DNA from: Rhodocyclaceae bacterium
GTDB taxonomy: Bacteria > Pseudomonadota > Gammaproteobacteria > Burkholderiales > Rhodocyclaceae
DNA length: 64,000 nt
Assembly: GCA_004379165.1 (NCBI GenBank)
Contig: NKXK01000023.1
Location: 95,862-159,861 of the forward strand
Reading direction: 5' to 3'
Shown: piece by piece, positions 17,074-25,554 of the stretch
Layout: the number at the start of each line of letters is the position of its first letter
Position numbering within the stretch: the first letter of the stretch is position 1
Notes under the pieces: generated by a model
Seen by the model: only the letters and a program-made list of their open reading frames with translations
Databases searched by the model: none
Told to the model about the DNA's origin: nothing
Position numbers and translations under genes: made by a program

Positions 17074-17892
17074 ATGCGGCAGTCGCTGCTTTCAATCCTG
17101 CTCGCCGGCGTCCTGCTGGCTAGCCCCGCCGTTGCCCGAGAGACACCAGGCGACGGCGTCGCGGTCGGCAAGGCCTCGGTGGTCCGTAATCTGGTGCCGG
17201 CCGCGGCGCTTGAACAGGCCGCCGCGCAGGAATACAGCCAGATCAAGCGCAACGCTGCCGCCAAAGGCGCGCTGGCGCCGGACAACCACCCGCAACTGAT
17301 CCGCCTTCGTCGCATCGCCCGCGACCTGCTGCCGCATGTCGGCCGCTTTCATCGTGAGGCCGCCCGCTGGCCGTGGGAAGTGAATCTGATCGGCTCGCGC
17401 CAGCTCAACGCCTTCTGCATGCCCGGCGGCAAGATCGCGTTTTACACCGGCATCATCGACACGCTGCAACTGACCGACGACGAGATCGCGATGATCATGG
17501 GCCATGAAATCGCCCATGCCCTGCGCGAGCACGCCCGGGAGCGCGTCGCCAAGACGCAGATCACCCAGCTCGGCGCCGCGCTGCTCGGCGAATTCATTGG
17601 CGGCGGCCAGTATTCCGGCCTGATCCGCGCTGGCGGCAGCCTGCTGACGCTGAAATTCTCGCGCGACGACGAAAGCGAAGCCGATCTCGTCGGCCTCGAC
17701 CTCGCTGCCCGCGCCGGCTACGACCCGCGTACCGGCATCACGCTCTGGCAAAAGATGGGCGCAGCCAGCAAGGGCGCCCCACCGGCCTGGCTATCGACCC
17801 ACCCCGCCGGCAAGGACCGGATCGCCGAAATCCGCCGCCATCTGCCGGAAGTGATGCCGCTGTACGAATCTGCACGGCGGCTTGCCCGCTGA
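17074..17892 (+). CDS. M48-family metallopeptidase, secreted
   Basis: A 272-residue zinc protease. The signal peptide (LLSILLAGVLLASPAVA) ends near residue 20. The zinc site HEIAH is near residue 145, with the third ligand in DDESEADLVGLDLAARAGYD. FCMPGGKIAFYTG is a family hallmark of Ste24/HtpX/LoiP-type peptidases. Probably a periplasmic or outer-membrane quality-control enzyme. ATG 17074 is two bases after the response-regulator stop, suggesting co-transcription. Confidence 0.92.
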   Translation: MRQSLLSILLAGVLLASPAVARETPGDGVAVGKASVVRNLVPAAALEQAAAQEYSQIKRNAAAKGALAPDNHPQLIRLRRIARDLLPHVGRFHREAARWPWEVNLIGSRQLNAFCMPGGKIAFYTGIIDTLQLTDDEIAMIMGHEIAHALREHARERVAKTQITQLGAALLGEFIGGGQYSGLIRAGGSLLTLKFSRDDESEADLVGLDLAARAGYDPRTGITLWQKMGAASKGAPPAWLSTHPAGKDRIAEIRRHLPEVMPLYESARRLAR

Positions 17893-17899
17893 GCCATTG

Positions 17900-17936
17900 C
17901 CCGTTTTGGGCAGTTTTCCGGGTTGACCGCAGCAGC
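17900..17936 (+). repeat. Dispersed repeat copy 5 (exact core)
   Basis: CCCGTTTTGGGCAG, then TTTTCCGGGTTGACCGCAGC. It starts 7 bases after the M48 stop codon, in the gap before the MFS gene. Confidence 0.85.
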
Positions 17937-18031
17937 CCATCCGCACGACGAATGTCCGCCAATCCGCAAGCCACTTCCACCGCATCCGGCGAAGCGGCGA
18001 TAATCCGACCTTTCGTCCGCACCGACCGGCC

Positions 18032-19348
18032 ATGAACAGCCCAGAAAACCAGAAAACCATCCAGAAGAAAGTCGTCGTCTCGGCCTGTTTCGGCACCTTT
18101 CTCGAGTGGTACGACTTCCTGACCTTCGCGTCACTGGCCACCTATTTCAGCGTGCTCTTCTTCCCCTCCGACGACCCGGTCGCCGCGCTGCTCGCCAGCC
18201 TCGGCACCTTCGGCATCGGCATGATCGTCCGCCCGCTCGGCGCCGCGATCTTCGGCTCGCTCGGTGACCGCCACGGCCGGCGCACCATCTTTCTCGCCAC
18301 CATCGTGCTGATGGGCGTATCGACAGTACTGGTCGGCCTGCTGCCGACCTACGAGCAGGTCGGCCTGCTGGCGCCGGTGTTGCTGCTCTTCCTGCGTGTC
18401 CTGCAGGGGCTGTCCGTCGGTGGTGAAATCGGCGGCGCGGCGGTCTACCTCACCGAACACGCGCCCGCCGAGAAACGCGGGCTGTACACCAGTGTCCTGC
18501 AACTGATGGGGCCGCTGGGCATGATGGCTTCAACGCTACAGATCGTCGTCCTCCAGTACCTCCTCAGCGACGCCGACTTCAAGGCCTGGGGCTGGCGCAT
18601 TCCCTTCATCTTCTCCGCTGTGCTGCTGGCAATCTCGATCCGCAGCCGCCTCAATCTGCATGAATCGCCGGTATTCAGCGAACTACGCCGCAAGAATGCA
18701 CTGGCCAAGACACCGTTACGCGAGTGCTTCCAGGACCGGCAGACGCTCGGGCGCATGGCGCTGCTGTTCTTCTGCATTTCCGCTGGCGGCTCGCTGATCT
18801 TCTTCTCGGCGCAGGTCTATACCGGCGTTTTCCTGAAAACTGTGGTCAAGCTGCCCGCGGCGCAGGCGAGCACGCTGGTGATGATCTCGACCCTGGCGCT
18901 GTTGCCGGCGACCATTTTCTGCGGCTGGCTGTCCGACCGCATCGGCCGCCGCCCGGTGCTGCTCACCGGACTGATTACCGGCATGCTTGCGATCTTTCCG
19001 GTCTTTCAGGGCATCCTGCATTACGGCACGCTGCCGATGCCGGATACGACAATGATCACGCTGCTGTTGCTGGTACTGGTGGTGCCGCTCGCTTGCGTCA
19101 CCGGTCCGCAAACCGCAACCCTGCCCGAGCTTTTCCCGGCCCGCACGCGTTATACGGCGGTGGCCCTGCCGCACAACCTATCAGCCGGCTGGATCGGCGG
19201 CATGTCGCCCTTCATGGTCACCTGGCTGGGCGTGCAGTTTGCCAGCCCGCTGGCGGGCCTGTGGTATCCGACCGGCCTGCTGATCGTCGCCAGTATCGTC
19301 GGCCTTTTCTTCCTGCCGGAAGTCCGTAACCGACCGCTCGATCAGTAG
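18032..19348 (+). CDS. MFS transporter, metabolite:H+ symporter (MHS) family
   Basis: A 438-residue permease with 12 predicted membrane segments. The MHS signatures are present: GTFLEWYDFLTFASLA near residue 22, GDRHGRRTIFLATI in loop 2-3, RVLQGLSVGGEIGGAAVYLTEHAP near residue 125, and GWLSDRIGRRPVLL in loop 8-9. The family carries citrate, ketoglutarate, proline/betaine or shikimate; the exact substrate is not readable. Its 3' end overlaps the convergent ankyrin gene by seven bases. Confidence 0.9.
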   Translation: MNSPENQKTIQKKVVVSACFGTFLEWYDFLTFASLATYFSVLFFPSDDPVAALLASLGTFGIGMIVRPLGAAIFGSLGDRHGRRTIFLATIVLMGVSTVLVGLLPTYEQVGLLAPVLLLFLRVLQGLSVGGEIGGAAVYLTEHAPAEKRGLYTSVLQLMGPLGMMASTLQIVVLQYLLSDADFKAWGWRIPFIFSAVLLAISIRSRLNLHESPVFSELRRKNALAKTPLRECFQDRQTLGRMALLFFCISAGGSLIFFSAQVYTGVFLKTVVKLPAAQASTLVMISTLALLPATIFCGWLSDRIGRRPVLLTGLITGMLAIFPVFQGILHYGTLPMPDTTMITLLLLVLVVPLACVTGPQTATLPELFPARTRYTAVALPHNLSAGWIGGMSPFMVTWLGVQFASPLAGLWYPTGLLIVASIVGLFFLPEVRNRPLDQ

Positions 19349-20391
19349 TTCTTGACCGGCGCTTTCGGCGGCATCTGCGGGGTGCCGAAGTAAGTTGCCG
19401 GCGGCGCCTTGTAGCCCGCAGGCTTGCCCTTGTTGTCGTAGATGATCTGCACCGACTGCTCACCCGGATTCTTGCGGCTGGCCGACACCTCCAGCGTCGC
19501 CGCCCGTGCCGGTGCCTGGCGGTCGAGTTCGGCGCGAACGATACGGACGCGCTCGGCCGCAATACGTTTGTCGATGGCCTCGGTGGACAGCTTGCGTTCG
19601 GACAGCACCTGACGCATAGCCAGCAGGTTTTCCAGTTCCTTCGAGCTGCGCATCGAGCGCTGCGGCTCGCCCCATTTTTCCTTTGGCTGGCTCATCGCCG
19701 CATGGAACTCCTCGGCGCTGGTCACCAGCTTGGCGATATTGAGGTGGTTATAGCGCATCGCCCATTCCAGCGCGCCGTCGCCCCAATCATTCTTCGGCCT
19801 CGGATCGGCGCCCTTCTCGATCAGCTTCTTCGCCATGTCTTCGCGGCCTTCGTAGATCGCCATCATCAGCACCGACGAGCCGTTGGTGCTGCGGGCATTG
19901 ATGTTCGCGCCCTCATTCATCAGGTAGTCAGCGACCTCGCCATGGCCGGCAAACACCGCATAATGCAGCGCCGACCACTGGCGGTCCGGCGCATTGATCC
20001 GCGCGCCGCGCTCGATCAACCACTTGACCGCCTCCATCTGACCGCGCCACGCCGCCAGCACCAGGGCCGTCTCGCCATTGCCATTCACCGCATTGATGTC
20101 CGCCCCACGCGAGATGAACACACGCATCAGGTCGATCTTGCCTTCCCAGGCGCCGATCATCAGGCCGCTGCCAATCCGGCTGCCCATGAAATCGGGCGGC
20201 AGACCAGCATCCAGCCAGGCTTCGGCCTGCCGAAGATCGCCCAACTCCATCTGTGTCACGAAGGCGGTCGGCGTCGGCAAAGTCACCGGCCCGCCCCCCC
20301 ACAACTGGGCATTTGACGCTGAACAGAGGCACAGCGTCAGTCCCATCCCGATTATCATTGGCGCCACGCCATTTTTTGCGAACTGCATCAT
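19342..20391 (-). CDS. Ankyrin-repeat protein, exported
   Basis: A 349-residue protein with a signal peptide (GMGLTLCLCSASNAQ) and four to five ankyrin repeats between about residues 50 and 215, for example NGNGETALVLAAWRGQMEAV and NGSSVLMMAIYEGREDMAKK. The C-terminal third is charged with no recognised domain. Ankyrin arrays bind partner proteins, so a periplasmic scaffold or inhibitor role is an inference. ATG 20391 or 20388 are the likely starts; the open frame further upstream crosses the divergent tonB-like gene. Confidence 0.8.
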   Translation of the reverse strand: MMQFAKNGVAPMIIGMGLTLCLCSASNAQLWGGGPVTLPTPTAFVTQMELGDLRQAEAWLDAGLPPDFMGSRIGSGLMIGAWEGKIDLMRVFISRGADINAVNGNGETALVLAAWRGQMEAVKWLIERGARINAPDRQWSALHYAVFAGHGEVADYLMNEGANINARSTNGSSVLMMAIYEGREDMAKKLIEKGADPRPKNDWGDGALEWAMRYNHLNIAKLVTSAEEFHAAMSQPKEKWGEPQRSMRSSKELENLLAMRQVLSERKLSTEAIDKRIAAERVRIVRAELDRQAPARAATLEVSASRKNPGEQSVQIIYDNKGKPAGYKAPPATYFGTPQMPPKAPVKNY

Positions 20392-20427
20392 CCTGCATCC
20401 CTTGTTCAGGCCAGCCACCATTTTCTC

Positions 20428-20982
20428 ATGACCCGGACCCAAAACCGGCGCCCGTTGGCACTGATCGCTGCGCTGGCAATTTCCTTCGTGCTGCATCTGC
20501 TGCCTTTTTTGCCGCTGGCCGATTTTGGGCAAAAATCGGCGTCGACCGCAGCACCGCTGCTGCAGGCTGAATTGCGCCCGCCACCCTCCTCAGTACTGCC
20601 GCCACCCCCACCGCTCAAGCTGACTGACCCGCCGGCACCCAAGGCTGCGCATGCCGCCAATCCGAAGCCACTCCCCCACGTCGAGCCGGCCACCCCGAAG
20701 ACCGCAAAAAGCTGGACACAGGTCGTCCGCGAACATCTGCGCCGACTCGATTCAGAAGGCCAGTTCTATCCCCCTGAAAGCATCGCCCGCGGCGAACAGG
20801 GCGAAGTGCTGGTGCTCATGCTGCTCGATGAAAACGGCAAGGTGAGCGCCGCAAGAGTCGAGCAGGGGTCGGGCTACCCGCTGCTCGATGCCGCTGCGCT
20901 GCGTGCCGTACGCAGCCTGAGTTCGCTTCCGGCCGATGCCCCCCGGCAAGTGGTACTGCCGGTCCGTTTCCGTCTGCGCTAA
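20428..20982 (+). CDS. TonB-like energy transducer
   Basis: A 184-residue protein with an N-terminal membrane anchor (LALIAALAISFVLHLLPFL, with the conserved S-X3-H pattern), a proline-rich spacer at about residues 50-90, and a C-terminal TonB domain (YPPESIARGEQGEVLVLMLL, GYPLLDAAALRAVRS). It would couple the proton-motive force from ExbBD to outer-membrane receptors. No exbB, exbD or receptor gene is near. Residues just after the anchor (DFGQKSASTAAP) are encoded by a dispersed repeat copy. Confidence 0.88.
   Translation: MTRTQNRRPLALIAALAISFVLHLLPFLPLADFGQKSASTAAPLLQAELRPPPSSVLPPPPPLKLTDPPAPKAAHAANPKPLPHVEPATPKTAKSWTQVVREHLRRLDSEGQFYPPESIARGEQGEVLVLMLLDENGKVSAARVEQGSGYPLLDAAALRAVRSLSSLPADAPRQVVLPVRFRLR
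20518..20553 (+). repeat. Dispersed repeat copy 6, inside tonB
   Basis: GCCGATTTTGGGC and AAAAATCGGC form a hairpin, then GTCGACCGCAGCA. In frame within the periplasmic spacer of the TonB-like protein. Confidence 0.7.
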
Positions 20983-21004
20983 TCCAGCGGCTGTCCGCCG
21001 CGTC

Positions 21005-21020
21005 TCCGTAGATCTACGGA
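21005..21020. other. 16-bp perfect palindrome
   Basis: TCCGTAGATCTACGGA lies in the 117-base convergent gap between tonB and the CoA-transferase. A weaker inverted repeat (CCGGAAAGT...ACTTTCGG) follows at 21059-21081. Either may help end transcription, but no T-run follows. Confidence 0.4.
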
Positions 21021-21099
21021 TGCCGGATCACTGGCGGCTTTGACCCGTGTGCGCTAGCCCGGAAAGTAGTAAAACTTTCGGACTATCGCAGAGAACAGC

Positions 21100-22314
21100 T
21101 TAGACGGCACCGTCCTCATGCAGGCGAGAAATATCTGCCGCTAGGTAGCCCAGCGCCGCCAGCGTGGCGTCGGTATGCTCGCCCAGCACCGGACCAATCC
21201 ATTCGCTGCTGCCCGGTGTATCGGACAGGCGCGGCATGACGCCCGGCATCCTGAAGGGCTTGCCGTCCGGCAAGCGGGCCGAGAGCAGCATGTCGCGGGC
21301 AAGAAATTGCGGGTCAGCGAACATGTCAGCGACAGAATAAACCCGCGAAGACGGCACTTCGGCGCTGGCCAGCAGGCGCAAAACCTCATCCTCGTCGTGT
21401 GCGGCGCACCAGGTGTCGATCAAGGCGTAGATTTCATCGCGCCGCGCATCGCGCCCGGCGTTGTCGGCCAAGCCAGGGTCATTGGCCAGATCCTCACGCC
21501 CGATGGCCAGCATGAACCGCCTGAAAATGGCATCGCCATTGGCACCGATGGTCACATGCTTGCCGTCGCGAGTGGTGTGCGTATTCGACGGCGTGATTCC
21601 GGGCATGATGTTGCCGGTACGTTCACGAATGAAGCCAAAGACGTCGAACTCAGGCACCAGCGATTCCATCATCGCAAATACCGCCTCGTAAAGTGCGACA
21701 TCGACCACCTGCCCCGCGCCACCATTGACCTCCTTGTGACGCAGCGCCATCAGCGCGCCGATCACACCCCACAGGGCAGCAATGGAATCACCGATGGAAA
21801 TGCCGGTGCGGACTGGCGGGCGATCTGGAAAGCCGGTGATGTAGCGTAACCCGCCCATCGACTCGCCAACCGCGCCAAAGCCTGGCTGATCCTTGTACGG
21901 CCCGGTTTGGCCGAAGCCTGACAGGCGCACCATGACCAGTCCCGGGTTGTCGGCCTTGAGCTGCTCCCAGCTCAAACCCAGCTTTTCGAGGACACCAGGA
22001 CGGAAATTTTCGACCAGGATATCGGCCTCGGCGATTAGCCGGCGAACAAACTCGCGTCCCTCCGGATGCTTGAGATTGGCAGTCACCGATTTCTTGTTGC
22101 GCGCCTGGACGTACCACCATAACGAGGTACCTTCGTAGAGCTTGCGCCATTTACGCAGCGGGTCACCGCCATCCGGCGACTCGATCTTGACGACTTCGGC
22201 GCCGAATTCGGCCATGATTCGGGTACAGAACGGACCGGCAATCAGCGTGCCCAGTTCGACGACCTTGAGGCCCGCCAGGGGCTTCGCAGCCCGGTTAATA
22301 TTTTCCTCGGTCAC
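21100..22314 (-). CDS. CaiB/BaiF family (family III) CoA-transferase
   Basis: About 404 residues. KPLAGLKVVELGTLIAGPFC at the N-terminus and NLKHPEGREFVRRLIAEADI are typical. The catalytic aspartate of family III is expected in the segment around GISIGDSIAALWGVIGAL. It moves CoA between acyl groups; the acyl substrate cannot be told. I prefer GTG 22314, which directly follows the murI stop with GGGAG upstream; ATG 22353 would give a 13-residue extension read from a dispersed repeat. Coupled to murI. Confidence 0.85.
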   Translation of the reverse strand: MTEENINRAAKPLAGLKVVELGTLIAGPFCTRIMAEFGAEVVKIESPDGGDPLRKWRKLYEGTSLWWYVQARNKKSVTANLKHPEGREFVRRLIAEADILVENFRPGVLEKLGLSWEQLKADNPGLVMVRLSGFGQTGPYKDQPGFGAVGESMGGLRYITGFPDRPPVRTGISIGDSIAALWGVIGALMALRHKEVNGGAGQVVDVALYEAVFAMMESLVPEFDVFGFIRERTGNIMPGITPSNTHTTRDGKHVTIGANGDAIFRRFMLAIGREDLANDPGLADNAGRDARRDEIYALIDTWCAAHDEDEVLRLLASAEVPSSRVYSVADMFADPQFLARDMLLSARLPDGKPFRMPGVMPRLSDTPGSSEWIGPVLGEHTDATLAALGYLAADISRLHEDGAV

Positions 22315-22315
22315 C

Positions 22316-23146
22316 TCAGGGCTCCCAGTGTTCGATGCTAAATTTTCGGCCAAAAAGCCGGTTGACCGTAGCCGTCACCGCCACCGGCGCACCACTGGTC
22401 GACAGTGACAATCGCCCCTGCCCGCCACCACGCAAGCTGGCAGACTCCAGCAGACGATCCAGCTGGCGCGCCACTGCTTCGCCGGTATCGAGCAGCACCG
22501 TACCCGCCGGCATCCGTGCAGCAATGGCCGACGCCACCCAGGGATAATGCGTGCAGCCGAGGACAACGACATCAGCCAGCGCCGCCGCCAGCGGCGCCAC
22601 GAAGCCATCCAGCAACTGCGCCACCTTGTCGCTCTCCGGCCCCTCGGTTTCGATGGCTTCCGCCAGCCCCGGACAGGGCTGGGCGAGCACATTCAGGTGC
22701 GGTGCATGGTTGCCGACCAGGCGTTGAAAGCGCTCGCTCTGCAGCGTCCGGGTCGTCGCCAGCACGCCGATGACGCCGGTTTTGGTCAATTGCGCCGCCG
22801 GCTTGACCCCCGGTTCGAGCGCCACCACCGGCAAGGCCGTCGCCGCCCGGATCGCTTCCGCCGCCGCGGCCGTTGCCGTATTGCAGGCAATCACCAGCGC
22901 CTTGGCCCCGCGACGAGCGAGTGATTCGGCAATCACCACGCCCCGCTCACGCAGGAATACCTCCGGTTTGTCGCCATACGGCAGAAAGCGGGTATCGGCA
23001 AAATAGAAGAAGTCTTCTTGCGGCAAACGCTGGCGCAAGGCGCGCAACACCGTCAGACCGCCAAGGCCAGAATCGAAGACGGCAATGGGTTGCTGGGTCA
23101 ATTCGCTATCCGGGGAATCTGCCGGCGCCGCCGGCTCAGGCCGCAA
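22316..23146 (-). CDS. murI: Glutamate racemase
   Basis: A 276-residue enzyme making D-glutamate for peptidoglycan. Both catalytic cysteines are in their motifs: ACNTATAAA (near residue 88) and LGCTHYPWV (near residue 198). VFDSGLGGLTVLRAL at residues 23-37 and FADTRFLPYGDK are family hallmarks. The C-terminal tail (TATVNRLFGRKFSIE) is encoded by a dispersed repeat and is probably not ancestral. It lies between an EamA transporter and the CoA-transferase in one tight minus-strand group. Confidence 0.94.
   Translation of the reverse strand: MRPEPAAPADSPDSELTQQPIAVFDSGLGGLTVLRALRQRLPQEDFFYFADTRFLPYGDKPEVFLRERGVVIAESLARRGAKALVIACNTATAAAAEAIRAATALPVVALEPGVKPAAQLTKTGVIGVLATTRTLQSERFQRLVGNHAPHLNVLAQPCPGLAEAIETEGPESDKVAQLLDGFVAPLAAALADVVVLGCTHYPWVASAIAARMPAGTVLLDTGEAVARQLDRLLESASLRGGGQGRLSLSTSGAPVAVTATVNRLFGRKFSIEHWEP
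22338..22373 (+). repeat. Dispersed repeat copy 7, inside the murI 3' end
   Basis: AAATTTTCGGCCAAAAAG, then CCGGTTGACCGTAGC; one core mismatch. It overlaps the alternative start of the CoA-transferase. Confidence 0.7.
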
Positions 23147-23156
23147 TCATAGCCAA

Positions 23157-23993
23157 CTATCGACGACCGCGGATGACCAGCGCGATGCCGCCGAGAATGG
23201 CGATGGCCGCCAGTACCAGCCGCAGCGTCAGCGCTTCGCCGACGAACAGGACGCCTCCGAGCGAAGCGATCACCGGCACGGAGAGTTGCAGCGATGCGGC
23301 GGTAGTCGAGCGCAAGTGCGGCAGGACCATATACCAGAGCGAGTACCCGAGCCCGGAGGTGATCCCGCCGGAGATGACTGCATAGAGAACACCCGTGGCA
23401 TCCCACTGCGTCTGCCCGAGGCTCACCAAGCTGAGGAGCAACGCGATCGGCACCGCCCGCATGAAATTTCCTGCCGTGACCCGGGTAGGATCGCCCGCCC
23501 CTTTGCCGCGTAGGGAATACACTCCCCAGGCGACGCCGGAGGCCAGCATCAATACCGATCCGATCAGCGGTGGTGCGGTCAGCCCCGGCAGCAGCAGGCC
23601 GACCAGACCGGCAATGGCCAGACCGAGGCCCAGCCACTGGTCGATCTGCAAGCGTTCGCCATGGGTCAGTGCGTGACCGATCATCGTTACCTGAACAGCG
23701 GCAAAAAGCAGCAGCGCTCCGAGACCGGTCGGCAAGTCGATATACGCATACGACAAGGTCGCCGCATACGCCAGCAAGGCCAGCGCCGAGCCCCAGTTGC
23801 CCCGCCCCCGGACATTGCGCCGGAATAGGCTGACCAGCACCCACAACACCAGGGCGCCAGACAGCAGGCGAACGCTGGTAAATGTCGCCGGGTCGATGGT
23901 CGTCGCCCGCAAGGCAAGCCGGCAGAGAATGGAATTGCCGGCAAATGCCAGCAAGACCAGCAACGTCAGGGGGATCAGGCGTATCGGCGTCAT
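23157..23993 (-). CDS. EamA/DMT-family transporter
   Basis: A 278-residue permease with ten predicted membrane segments in two EamA halves; the second half starts around residue 140 (PPLIGSVLMLASGVAWGVYS). Substrate unknown; family members export metabolites or amino acids. It precedes murI by ten bases on the same strand, so the two are likely co-transcribed. Confidence 0.88.
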   Translation of the reverse strand: MTPIRLIPLTLLVLLAFAGNSILCRLALRATTIDPATFTSVRLLSGALVLWVLVSLFRRNVRGRGNWGSALALLAYAATLSYAYIDLPTGLGALLLFAAVQVTMIGHALTHGERLQIDQWLGLGLAIAGLVGLLLPGLTAPPLIGSVLMLASGVAWGVYSLRGKGAGDPTRVTAGNFMRAVPIALLLSLVSLGQTQWDATGVLYAVISGGITSGLGYSLWYMVLPHLRSTTAASLQLSVPVIASLGGVLFVGEALTLRLVLAAIAILGGIALVIRGRR

Positions 23994-23996
23994 GGC

Positions 23997-24023
23997 AAAA
24001 AAAGAAGCCCCCGTTCGGGGGCT
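23997..24023 (-). terminator. Terminator of icd
   Basis: AGCCCCCG/CGGGGGCT stem with a two-base loop region at 24006-24023, followed on the minus strand by a T-run (23997-24003). It overlaps the extreme 5' region of the EamA gene's leader. Confidence 0.85.
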
Positions 24024-24045
24024 CTGGTCGCTGCAAGCAGCGAAA

Positions 24046-25287
24046 TCACATGCGCTCGATCATCGCGTCGCCGAACTCTGAACACGACACTTCGGTCGCT
24101 CCTTCCATCAGGCGTGCGAAGTCGTAAGTCACCACCTTGTCGCCAATGGCGGCTTCCATCGACTTGATGACCAGATTGGCGGCCTCGACCCAGCCGAGGT
24201 GGCGCAGCATCATTTCGGCAGAGAGGATCAGCGAGCCCGGATTGACCTTGTCGAGACCGGCGTACTTCGGCGCGGTGCCGTGCGTCGCCTCGAAGCACGC
24301 GTATTTGTCGGAGATGTTGGCACCCGGCGCAATGCCGATACCGCCGACCTGTGCTGCCAGCGCGTCGGAAATGTAATCGCCGTTCAGGTTGGTCGTGGCG
24401 ATCACGTCATATTCCGCCGGGCGCAGCAGGATCTGCTGCAGGAAGGCATCGGCAATCGAATCCTTGACCGTGATTTCGCGGCCGGTCTTCGGGTTGGTGA
24501 AGTGGCACCAGGGGCCGCCGTCGATCGGCTGCGCACCGAACTCTTCCTGTGCCAGCTTGTAGGCGGTGTCACGGAAGAGGCCCTCCGTGAATTTCATGAT
24601 GTTGCCTTTGTGCACGATGGTTACCGACTTGCGGTCGTTGTCGATGGCGTACTGGATGGCGGCACGGACCAGGCGCTGGGTGCCCTCGATAGAGACTGGC
24701 TTGATGCCGATACCCGAAGACTCCGGGAAGCGGATCTTCTTGACGCCCATTTCCTTCTGCAGGAAATCGACGACCTTCTTCACCTGTTCGCTGTTCGCCG
24801 CCCACTCGACGCCGGCGTAAATATCTTCGGTATTCTCGCGGAAGATCACCATGTTGGTCAGCTCCGGATTCTTCAGCGGCGACGGTACGCCCTTGAAATA
24901 CTGTACCGGACGTACACACTGATAGAGGTCCAGTTCCTGACGCAAGGCCACATTGAGCGAACGGATGCCACCGCCGACCGGCGTCGTCATCGGCCCCTTG
25001 ATCGAGACCGAATACTCCTTGAGCGCATCGAACGTTTCCTTGGGCAACCACTCATCCGGCCCATAGATACGCGTCGATTTCTCGCCGGCATAGACTTCCA
25101 TCCAGTGGATCTTTTTCTGACCGCCGTAGGCTTTTGCAACAGCGGCGTCGATGACCTTGATCATCACCGGCGTGATATCGATACCGATGCCGTCGCCTTC
25201 GATGAAAGGAACGATCGGATTGTCCGGAACCGCCTGCCCCGGAACGATTTTCGAACCACCTTGCGGCACCTTGATGTGCGAAGTCAT
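24046..25287 (-). CDS. icd: NADP-dependent isocitrate dehydrogenase (dimeric)
   Basis: A 413-residue TCA-cycle enzyme oxidising isocitrate to 2-oxoglutarate. The isocitrate-binding loop [27 protein letters not shown] region (about residues 98-120) includes the serine phosphorylated by AceK in the E. coli enzyme. [26 protein letters not shown] and [11 protein letters not shown] are all present. AAGGAGTGACT before ATG 25287 fixes the start. A second, unrelated monomeric IDH lies just upstream, and aceK is divergent beyond it. Confidence 0.95.
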   Translation of the reverse strand: MTSHIKVPQGGSKIVPGQAVPDNPIVPFIEGDGIGIDITPVMIKVIDAAVAKAYGGQKKIHWMEVYAGEKSTRIYGPDEWLPKETFDALKEYSVSIKGPMTTPVGGGIRSLNVALRQELDLYQCVRPVQYFKGVPSPLKNPELTNMVIFRENTEDIYAGVEWAANSEQVKKVVDFLQKEMGVKKIRFPESSGIGIKPVSIEGTQRLVRAAIQYAIDNDRKSVTIVHKGNIMKFTEGLFRDTAYKLAQEEFGAQPIDGGPWCHFTNPKTGREITVKDSIADAFLQQILLRPAEYDVIATTNLNGDYISDALAAQVGGIGIAPGANISDKYACFEATHGTAPKYAGLDKVNPGSLILSAEMMLRHLGWVEAANLVIKSMEAAIGDKVVTYDFARLMEGATEVSCSEFGDAMIERM

Positions 25288-25430
25288 AGTCACTCCTTGC
25301 TTTTTATCATCGTATTGATCGTCGCCAGGACACCGGAAGCTTGGGTGTCTCAAGCCGGCATCCAGTCTCCCGACACCAGCAGCGTGGGGCATTATGTCGC
25401 AAAACCTTGGCTCGTGTCAGCCGTCGCACG

Positions 25431-25460
25431 ACTGCTACGGTAAACCCGAAAAACCAACCA
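25431..25460 (-). repeat. Dispersed repeat copy 8
   Basis: Reverse orientation, ACTGCTACGGTAAACCCGAA and following A-rich tract. One core mismatch. It abuts the terminator of the monomeric IDH gene. Confidence 0.65.
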
Positions 25461-25501
25461 AAAAAGAAAAAAGCGAAGGCCGGATGACCTTCGCTTTTTT
25501 C
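25461..25501 (-). terminator. Terminator of monomeric IDH gene (symmetrical, possibly bidirectional)
   Basis: AAAGCGAAGG/CCTTCGCTTT stem at 25470-25497 with A-rich left and T-rich right flanks. Confidence 0.85.
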
Positions 25502-25554
25502 CGCCGTGGCGGCAGTTTCGCCACCCCTGCTGACGCGGGAACGGCTGGCTTACC